Shown in pieces: positions 9,501-15,394 of a stretch of DNA of 20,510 bases. The DNA is taken from NCBI GenBank assembly GCA_964462125.1, contig CAYWXT010000084.1:1-20510 (forward strand). The letters are read 5' to 3'. Both the position numbers and the translations under genes were made by a program. How positions within the stretch are numbered: the stretch's first letter is position 1; each line of letters opens with the position of its first letter. The notes beneath the pieces were generated by a model. It was not told the DNA's origin. It searched no databases and was given only the letters and a program-made list of their open reading frames with translations. This DNA is from JAWLFY01 sp964462125. Lineage in GTDB: Bacteria > Planctomycetota > Planctomycetia > Pirellulales > Pirellulaceae.

Positions 9501-10316
9501 AGTGGACGCCAAGTTCGCGCGATTGCGCGTCTGAAAGACATCGTCGATCCGGTCGGCGACGGGCCCTTACCGACTTTCTTCGAAGTAAAGCATTTTGAGA
9601 CGCTGACGGATGCCAACGGCCGTTATGAATTTCGCCTACCGACCAGCGTCGAGATCTCGATCCATGCCGACGCCGATGGTCCTGAACGGTCGAATCATCC
9701 TTTGGCCACCGTCTTGCTCGAGCCCAACGAGGTCCGTCCGCTTCACATCAGCCGACTCGGTTCCAAAGCGAGGCGAGCCGATGAATCCGATCTCGGCACG
9801 CGTTTCGCCCTGGCGTTGCAAGATTGCCGTCTCGGTGATTTCCGCATGATGGTGATCTGCACCGATGGCTCCGAGGATGCAAAGACATTCATTGATGAGC
9901 ACTTGTTGGACCGCTCACGCATCCCGGAAATCCGCTCGTTTCTGCCGATCCGCGTGCCAGCAATTGAGAAGCTCAACGACGAAGAGACGCAACTCGCAAG
10001 GAGTAGGGGATGGATGGAACAGGAACCGGGGGAAGTCTTGATTTGCGTGTACGACGCAACGGGCAAGGAGGTTGCGAAGATCACCCTGTCGACATCGGCT
10101 TCCACGAGCGAGGACGCTGTGGCAGGGTTTGTGCGCGAAACGGCCCCGCCCAGCAGGACGCCCGAGCCAAATGGGAGCAAGCGTTCGAGGAAGCTCAACG
10201 CACCGATCGCCGTGTCTGGATGCGGATCAGCCAGCGCTACTGTGGTCCCTGCTTCACCCTGGCTCGCTGGATGGACGATCAGCGTGAGTTGCTCGAGAAG
10301 GAATTCGTGCTATTAA
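6525..10316 (+). CDS. M56 (BlaR1-like) sensor peptidase with long extracellular tail
   Basis: A 1263-residue membrane metallopeptidase, the usual sensor partner of BlaI. Hydrophobic segments lie near residues 14-28, 40-60, 172-192 and 372-390. The zinc site is HELAH (268-272) with a downstream glutamate in REKACDDW (near 309). Instead of a penicillin-binding domain, the outside part holds a long series of beta-rich carboxypeptidase-regulatory-like repeats (about 428-1070; examples VRGEIIGTDGKPAKNASL, LLDEQEEPISGRQVRAI). Residues about 1090-1205 look like a thioredoxin fold without a CxxC pair. Near codon 1206 the reading frame leaves the homologous sequence: the next domain, a CGPC thioredoxin, continues in another frame up to 10594, and residues after about 1207 here are a frameshift tail. 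The start overlaps the repressor stop, so both are in one operon. The ligand sensed is unknown. Confidence 0.9.
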   Translation: MMGQWEWTLIDASWKSLVLMATVWLAVRCWRGASAAVRHRLWLLGLCGTLLLPIAGWILPAQPLPLLPGPSLKPEPILWTGAEAPLVQDGSTVTAQQTPDRSESGARRDPDVNKPANQFPSDARSPHDTHADFPIDADSDLAPLLPVSSPTLEPSHSGELAGTVIKTRTAARWWLALWSIIAAALLVRLAVGSVQTLRWVKRTSRLDDERFTKLMAEFSGQWGQSPIQLRQSPDVSMPYATGVIRPMIVLPSDACNWSDQRIRLVLLHELAHIVRRDVLTQLIADLCCALYWFNPLVWKAATGLRVEREKACDDWVLNAGVASTEYAQTLLEVARCYRDGRRTMTLAMACPNHVEQRIQSVLDSAKSRFGMSRQTVVGAILAIALVTGVTSSLRPVSRAETPVVGDSTSNVEEADTGPWFRGSLDELEIRVRGEIIGTDGKPAKNASLTATLDNGKGFRNPLEPTLEGSQFEIWVPVNRADWHRVDLNAASGETRGSQWIIKNEIRQTALEGVRLQLERPARFVDLHVEYRGAPAENAHLKVETTGARRIRGTTDESGIFRAGLLWDESLKRITAWTDDYKIGGFQFSRKPVRDPDAASQTVELHDGRDQLIRMVDEQGDPVSDVEFQLFIATPSPNINFLGTFEQSFMRTNARGEAVFSWFPDWDEVFSYVELDSDSWVCDGDPVWMDGLMVITLKKSIPRKRITGKVVLDAQVPAGFCVHLTTFQAERDGRFETVVAFTDHKGKFAADVLPDATYCVFVNDLRWVSEMIDLIPYKSVSGEIQSPVLNLSAGIPVTVELTEGELRYPIAHQGINFRNSHSYEREEEGRTRRGSSARDFFLRTDGAGRVHAYVPEGPLEINVYMPDWRAAEEIEVAWGEEYHVDIHREVDRPREIRGQLTIADEFGVDFSDVTVMAGAVDGNTRDTVTVNADAEGNFSLESKAKKIGLFAHSDDGRVSGVAIVEDVSKPISIVLHPTIDYRGQLLDEQEEPISGRQVRAIARLKDIVDPVGDGPLPTFFEVKHFETLTDANGRYEFRLPTSVEISIHADADGPERSNHPLATVLLEPNEVRPLHISRLGSKARRADESDLGTRFALALQDCRLGDFRMMVICTDGSEDAKTFIDEHLLDRSRIPEIRSFLPIRVPAIEKLNDEETQLARSRGWMEQEPGEVLICVYDATGKEVAKITLSTSASTSEDAVAGFVRETAPPSRTPEPNGSKRSRKLNAPIAVSGCGSASATVVPASPWLAGWTISVSCSRRNSCY

Positions 10317-10594
10317 AGATCGATGATGTCCGCGACCTGCACGGTCCCGAAGTGATGGAACGCCTCACTCAAGGGCGACGGGTGGGGATTCCCTTCCATG
10401 GAGTCTTCGATGCAGAGCAGAAACTGTTGATCGACAGCGAGGGTCCGCTGGGAAACATCGGGTCGATCTCGGGCTATGAAGGGAAAAAGCATCTGCGACG
10501 GATGTTGACGACATCGCAGCAGCACCTGACGGATGATGAGATCGCCGAAATCGTTGCCAGCGTTCCAGGACCCCAGTTAATGGCGATCGAGTAA
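10145..10594 (+). pseudogene. Out-of-frame thioredoxin-like C-terminus of the M56 protein
   Basis: This frame lacks its own credible start and continues the domain order of the M56 protein: AQQDARAKWEQAFEEAQRT, then WMRISQRYCGPCFTLARW with the active-site CGPC at 10241-10252, then LEKEFVLLKIDD and the cis-proline-type GIPFHGVF, ending LTDDEIAEIVASV. Planctomycete M56 proteins that I recall end with just such a domain. Adding a single base in GGCCCCGCCC at 10142-10150 would read E-T-A-P-A-Q-Q-D and join the two frames into a protein of about 1356 residues. So this is either a real one-base deletion or a sequencing error in a C-rich run. The domain would be periplasmic or extracellular, possibly for redox sensing. 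Confidence 0.8.
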
Positions 10595-10605
10595 GCGACG
10601 GAAGG

Positions 10606-10684
10606 CGTAGCTGGAGCCGCGGAGGCTTCAAAGGGGCGAAAAGGACGAGCGGGGGCGACTGAACTCTTGGCGAGTCCAGCTACG
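10606..10684. repeat. Palindromic repeat between convergent genes
   Basis: Perfect 10-base inverted arms CGTAGCTGGA (10606-10615) and TCCAGCTACG (10675-10684) enclose about 59 bases that include GAACTCTTGGCGAG. It lies between the plus-strand M56 gene and the minus-strand DUF6493-like remnant, and its right arm overlaps that remnant's last codons. It looks like a dispersed extragenic palindrome and could also act in both directions at transcript ends. A related arm occurs at 3314-3324. Confidence 0.6.
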
Positions 10685-12750
10685 GGGGTGATGATTTGGC
10701 CCGGGTCAGGCGCGCGGACAATGCCTCTTTCAGCGCTGCACGGTGTTTGACGCTGTGAGGAAAGCCCTCCTGTTGCAGCAGTTGCTTGGCGAGTTTGGCA
10801 GTTTTGCTGGTGCCCGCCACAGACTGTAACGGCCGGCGGGCCTGTTCGCTTAGCGAGCCTTCCTTCGATCAAGGCGTCACTTGCGACCGCCCGAGCGTCA
10901 TGATCGCGACTAAAAAGACTGATCCAGATCGTTCTCAGGGCCGTTTCGGACCAGGCCAGTTCCGGATGAAGCAGAGGAGCGATCAACGTTGCACTCGCAT
11001 GCCAGCTGGAGGCGGTCGAGTCGATCCCTTGCAACAGAAACTGAATCCCCCCTGCCAAAAATGGATCGGAATTCGAGGGCCAATGAGAGGCGAGCCAGGC
11101 TTCACCCCACGACGAAAGCCCGAACGAGTGTAAGTAGTTGTTCTTGGCAGCGAGCCGATGCGTGATAACCAGTACCGGATACTCGGCAGGCGTGAAGCTC
11201 GTTTGGCCTTCCGGTTCCACAGTGACGAATGGTGCGGACTGGGTGTAATGCTGATAACGACGCGTCGTCAGGTCGTTCGGGACTTGGTCATAGTGCACGC
11301 GAAACTGTGCCGGTTGCATGGCGTTGGCGGCTTGAGGCAAGTCCAATGGCTCGAGTTCCTGCAGAAAACCGCGCGGGGAGCGAGACCGGCCGGCCGCAAG
11401 CCAGGCATGTTTCCAGCCCCGATCCGCTTTGGTGGGCTCCACCGCATCTCCCAGCGCGTAGCGGGTAATCCGTCCCCACGGTTCAGCAATGGTTGTGGTC
11501 TCCCGCAGTGCCTCGTCCCGACCATCGGGTGCTAAACGCAACAGCCCAATGAGAAAATCCCCCTGATCTGGCTCCTCACCGCTCCCCTCGAACTGCTTCA
11601 ACCGGTTGACGAATACTCGCGGATCAATCCAACCATGTTCGTGAGTGGGAAAGGCAAGTAACGGCATCGGCGGCTTCCGATGCTGCAATCTCATCCGTAC
11701 CTGCTTCGCTCGCAGGTTAAGCACTTCATACACGGGAATGGTTGGTCCGGAAATGTTGGCATACGCTTCCGGTCCAATCCGCTCCAGCTTCTCCAGCGCA
11801 GTGGCCAACGTTTCTGATTGCGCAGGATCTCCCGCAAACAGCGAAACGAGTTGCATTCGAATGGAGTCCATCCAGTCTTGCTGCGTCTGCTCCTGCACAA
11901 CCTCTTGCTCCCGGCCGAGTTCCGGATCGAGCTCCAACCAGGTGCTAAGCAGTTCGATCAGGGACTTGCAATGAAATTGGGCGAGGAGCAGCGACTCTTC
12001 GCCGATCATCCCGCCCGCCCGTCTCGGATTGGCCATTTGCAGCAGGCGTTGCCGAATCGCGGCGGAGCGGGCTTCGAACTCAGGTGGACGCTCCATCCCA
12101 AATCGGCTCAGTCCATCGAGGATACGCTCGATGTCCATTGGCGATCCCGTTTGTTCGACAGCTTCGCCGACCAGATCGATCAGTTCGTCTACGTCTCGAA
12201 TCGAAGCGATTTCGGCCAAGCCCGCCAGCACGACGTGGGCAGAGTTCAGATCATACGGAGGCGGCAGCCTTCCTGCGTCGCAGGCGGCCAGCGACTCATC
12301 GAGCTTCCATTGTTCGCGTCGTGCCAGCGGAATTTTCGAGATTCGCTCACGCGACTCATCGAATTCCAGTGACGGCTCAGTCTCGACGTCTTCGTAAGAG
12401 GGCGGCTCATCATCGGCTGATGCTGCGGCAGGTTTCCCGCTGACCGTCGCCAACAGTTCCTCGAATCGTGGACGAGCAATTGGGGAAAGAAGTTCCCGGA
12501 AGGAAAGCGACTCCTCGATCGCGGCCGTCTCAACCTTCCCTCTTGCGAGGCAGTCGATCGCGGCGACTTGCACGTCACTCTCGGGATGACCGAGCCCCCG
12601 AACCGCCACGCTGAGGGCGGCTGGCTTGCAACTCGGTTGCCGCTGGACGAGTGTTTTCACCAGCGTGAGAGCCGCCTTTGGTTGTGACTTCGACGGGAGT
12701 TCGAAGACAGCAGGCAATGCCCGCAGTGTTTCAGCCGCCGCAAGTGTTTT
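10680..12750 (-). pseudogene. DUF6493-like protein, C-terminal part
   Basis: This is the major part of a broken gene whose beginning lies at 12748-13445. The longest open frame (10474-12717) has helical-repeat character: LSVAVRGLGHPESDVQVAAI, SLSFRELLSPIARPRFEEL, then an acidic linker (DDEPPSYEDVETEPSLEFDE) and a middle domain with IPLARREQWKLDESL. Order and character match the DUF6493 family as I remember it; its function is unknown. After ASDALIEGRLAK (about 10855) the open frame loses similarity, while another frame reads SEQARRPLQSVAGTSKTAKL and ends in AKSSPP with a TAG at 10680-10682. That is the normal C-terminal motif of the family, so about 100 residues seem deleted with a frame change. 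The last 200 bases of the long open frame run through the 10606-10684 repeat and antisense to the thioredoxin domain, so they are not real protein. Confidence 0.68.
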
Positions 12751-13445
12751 GGATCTCGCCAGAGTGCTCCCACCAACTCATCGAACAACCGTCCTCGCTC
12801 AGTCACTCCTTGATGAGCCAAGCAGTAGATCGCCCGCGGCCACCCGCCTATCGAGGTGATTTCTTTCCAGTCTTCGACATCCTTTGGCTTGATGTGGGTG
12901 AGATATCCGAAGGCTCCTGTCGGCATTTGAAACAGCCGCCAAGCATCTTCCAACAGTTCAGGATCCTGCCCCAAATGGGTCGGTGGTGGGATGCTCGCCA
13001 CAACACGGGCATATCCGAGCGTGTCAGGTTTCCGGCAAACTCCCTGATGGATCAGACGGCGGATGATCTCTGGCGAAAGTGTATGCGGTTCTCCGTCGGC
13101 GATCTGGCATTCCAACCATTGATCGGCCCAGACTGGCCGGCGGTCAGACAGGATTCTTGCCGCCGCCTCCTCATAGTCGTTGACACCGGATTGATGCGTG
13201 AAGACACGAAACTGTTTGATGTCGCGTGGTTGATTTGAGAAGTTCATCCGGCGACAGGCGGCGCTCTTGGGACAGAATGCGAGTACGGCCAATCGGGCCA
13301 TGTGTCCTTCAACCGTTGGCCAACCGAAGTTCTCGCGCTCTTGCGGACGGGCGGCGGCCATTTGCTTCTGGGCCGCTTTCGAAAACTTCCGCCGCTCCGG
13401 GGGAAACGCGGGAAAAACGGGGACAGTGCATTTGGGCATGGGCAA
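12748..13445 (-). pseudogene. DUF6493-like protein, N-terminal part
   Basis: The frame from 13445 downwards contains FPPERRKFSKAAQKQ, ARLAVLAFCPKSAACRRM, YEEAAARILSDRRPVWADQW, SPEIIRRLIHQGVCRKPDT, DPELLEDAWRLFQMPTGAFG and GVTERGRLFDELVGALWRDP, which agrees with the N-terminal half of DUF6493-like proteins. At 12747-12750 a T4 run (A4 on the coding strand) marks the exit from frame: one extra A would read WRDPKTLAAAETLRALPAVF and join the downstream part. A short internal deletion at the same place is also possible, because relatives seem to have more sequence between these motifs. There is no convincing start: the only candidates are a TTG at 13445 and an ATG at 13439, without a good ribosome-binding site, and the first 12-15 residues look like translated non-coding sequence. 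It is likely truncated at its start. Confidence 0.68.
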
Positions 13446-13809
13446 ACTGTCGGTTCTGTCGGTGGGGCATTTAGCGTTTGCTGGCCTTTGCCAGCGACGA
13501 GCGGCCTCGTTTCCCTCGATGCGCGGCCAAGGCGGGTCGGCCGTGACAGAAGCGATTCCTCCCGCCGCGCAGTGAGCTGGCTTTCCGAAATGTTCAGAAA
13601 GCCGTGGTTTGTCCTCAGAAAATGCGCTGACCCTAAACGCTCTCGCAAGGCGTCCGCCGGTTCCAGAAAAGCCCTGGCCCCATTTGATCGCCCTGACCCC
13701 ATCTGATTGCTCAACGCTCGTATGGCTCCTCTGCTAAATTGGATGGCGTCCCGGCTCGGCCCCCGTTGTCCTGGGCGACTTCCGAACTGCCAGAACCAAA
13801 AGGTGACCT
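13446..13809. other. Intergenic region with repeats upstream of oxidoreductase
   Basis: No supported gene. It holds a hairpin GGCTTTC/GAAAGCC (13579-13603, 11-base loop), a 19-base imperfect tandem repeat (13672-13709) and, at its left edge, sequence that reads in-frame into the truncated DUF6493-like gene as a low-likelihood peptide. The last 100 bases should contain the promoter of the oxidoreductase gene, whose AGGTGA ribosome-binding site is at 13801-13806. I cannot name a -35/-10 pair with confidence. Confidence 0.5.
13672..13709. repeat. Two-copy 19-base tandem repeat
   Basis: CCCTGGCCCCATTTGATCG (13672-13690) is followed directly by CCCTGACCCCATCTGATTG (13691-13709), matching at 16 of 19 positions. 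It lies about 100 bases before the oxidoreductase start and could be a repeat remnant or a tandem operator. Confidence 0.5.
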
Positions 13810-15129
13810 ATGACTGACGACCGACGCACCGACGAGTCGAGTAACGCGGCATCGCGACGCAGCTTCCTCAATCGATCCGCCGCGGCGCTAGCTGCGGGCT
13901 CGGCGCTCTCCACTCTGGCGACGGTTCGCCGCGCTCATGCCGCCGGAAGCGACGTGATCCGAATTGGCTTGGTCGGGTGCGGAGGACGCGGCACCGGCGC
14001 AGCTCTCCAAGCCCTTTCGGCCGATCCCCATACCGAACTGGTGGCCGTCGCCGACGCGTTTGAAGATCGTCTCGAGTCATGCTTGCGATCGCTCGACCGA
14101 CGGGACGACGTGGCCCAGCGGATCAGGGTTGACGAAGATCACCGATTCGCCGGTTTCGACAGCTACCAACACGTGCTCCGCAGCGATATCGATGTGGTTC
14201 TTTTGGCCACGCCGCCACATTTTCGGCCGCAGCATTTGCGGGCGGCGATCGAGGCGGGCAAGCATGTTTTCGCGGAAAAACCGGTCGCCGTCGATGCACC
14301 CGGCGTGCGGTCGGTGCTGGAGACGACCGAACTGGCCAAGCAAAGGGGACTTTCGATCGTTTCGGGCCTCAACACGCGATATTCGCCGTCGGTGCAGGAA
14401 ATGATGCGGCGCATCCACGAAGGGGCCATCGGCAACATCGTTGCGGTCCACGCCGCCCGTTATGCAGGTGGCGTATGGGTCCGGCCGCGGGAAGTCGGGA
14501 TGACGGATATGGAGTACCAGATGCGCAACTGGTATTACTTCACGTGGTTGTCGGGTGATTTCAATGTCGAACAGTTCATCCATCAATACGATCAGATCGC
14601 CTGGGCCATGCAGGACGAACCTCCGCAGCGGTGTTACGCCACAGGCGGGCGGCAAGCCCGAACCGGCGACCAGTACGGACACATCTTCGATCATTTCAGC
14701 AGCGTCTTCGAATATGGCCAAGGTGCACGCGCTTTCACGACCACACGCCACCAGCGCGGCTGCAGCAGCGAACACGACGCGCTGATCATGGGGACCAAGG
14801 GAACCGCCAATTTATCGCGGCGGAACTTGGGCATCAGCGGCGAAGTCGATTGGCATCCTCCGGAGAAGAAGGAAAAAGATAGTCACCAATTAGAGCACGA
14901 CGCCTTCTTCGCAGCGCTCCGGGACGGCCGGATCATCAACAACGGCACCTACATGGCGAAGAGTACGATGATGGCGATCTTGGCGCGGCTGAGCGCCTAC
15001 ACTGGCCAGTCGCTCTCCTGGGACGAGGGATTCGGCTCTCAATGGGACTTGTCGCCATCGAAGTACGCCTGGGACGGAGAGCCGCCGGAAGCGGCCGTCG
15101 CGATTCCCGGCGAGACAAAGTTTTTCTGA
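13810..15129 (+). CDS. Tat-exported Gfo/Idh/MocA-family oxidoreductase
   Basis: A 439-residue NAD(P)-dependent sugar or polyol dehydrogenase-like protein. Residues 15-45 are a twin-arginine export signal (SRRSFLNRSA, hydrophobic ALAAGSALSTLA, then AHAA), so it should be folded with its cofactor in the cytoplasm and then exported. The Rossmann nucleotide-binding motif IGLVGCGGRGTG is at 52-63, the VVLLATPPHFRP strand near 129-140, and the family's EKP signature at 156-158 in HVFAEKPVAVDA. The C-terminal half (about 165-420) is the usual substrate-binding alpha/beta domain, including WLSGDFNVEQFIHQYDQIAW. Length is normal and it appears intact. The ATG at 13810 follows AGGTGA. The exact substrate cannot be told. 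The propeller protein follows in the same direction after 265 bases, possibly with its own promoter. Confidence 0.92.
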   Translation: MTDDRRTDESSNAASRRSFLNRSAAALAAGSALSTLATVRRAHAAGSDVIRIGLVGCGGRGTGAALQALSADPHTELVAVADAFEDRLESCLRSLDRRDDVAQRIRVDEDHRFAGFDSYQHVLRSDIDVVLLATPPHFRPQHLRAAIEAGKHVFAEKPVAVDAPGVRSVLETTELAKQRGLSIVSGLNTRYSPSVQEMMRRIHEGAIGNIVAVHAARYAGGVWVRPREVGMTDMEYQMRNWYYFTWLSGDFNVEQFIHQYDQIAWAMQDEPPQRCYATGGRQARTGDQYGHIFDHFSSVFEYGQGARAFTTTRHQRGCSSEHDALIMGTKGTANLSRRNLGISGEVDWHPPEKKEKDSHQLEHDAFFAALRDGRIINNGTYMAKSTMMAILARLSAYTGQSLSWDEGFGSQWDLSPSKYAWDGEPPEAAVAIPGETKFF

Positions 15130-15264
15130 GTCGGGTTCCTGTAAGGCAGTGGCCCCTATCGATCCTGTCGGATAACGTTGCGCGATGGTGTCATGTTTTT
15201 CTCGAACAATTCAACCGAATGGCGAACGGCATCGGATATTGGCCAGCAGATTCGAAACGAAGTC

Positions 15265-15295
15265 GGCGTAGCAGCCGCGAGGGCTGAGCGACGCC
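15265..15295. repeat. Stem-loop GGCGTAGCAGCC/GGCTGAGCGACGCC
   Basis: The two arms pair with small internal bulges around the 5-base loop GCGAG. A second GC hairpin, GCGCC/GGCGC, lies at 15339-15353. Both lie in the 265-base gap between the oxidoreductase and propeller genes, which otherwise shows no gene. They may be an extragenic palindrome plus a hairpin that ends or stabilises the upstream transcript. Confidence 0.5.
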
Positions 15296-15394
15296 CAGTG
15301 GGATCAATTGGACCAGTAGACTGTTACGACTTCTGCTGGCGCCGGGCCGGCGCACCGCGGCTCGTCGCTTCGCTCTTTGGAGGTACACGAAATC

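Noticed and set aside
6127..10594. Beta-lactam resistance operon
   Set aside because: BlaI and M56 are present, but the M56 tail has no penicillin-binding domain and no beta-lactamase gene is in the window.
11818..12372. Plus-strand open frames opposite the DUF6493-like gene
   Set aside because: No family resemblance or start signal, while the minus strand carries consistent helical-repeat sequence.
13244..13714. Minus-strand open frame of 156 codons upstream of and overlapping the DUF6493-like start
   Set aside because: Arg/Pro/Ser-rich low-complexity translation with no ribosome-binding site; overlaps the better supported frame.
14077..14775. Minus-strand open frame of 232 codons within the oxidoreductase gene
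   Set aside because: Shadow of an intact Gfo/Idh/MocA gene with all motifs on the plus strand.
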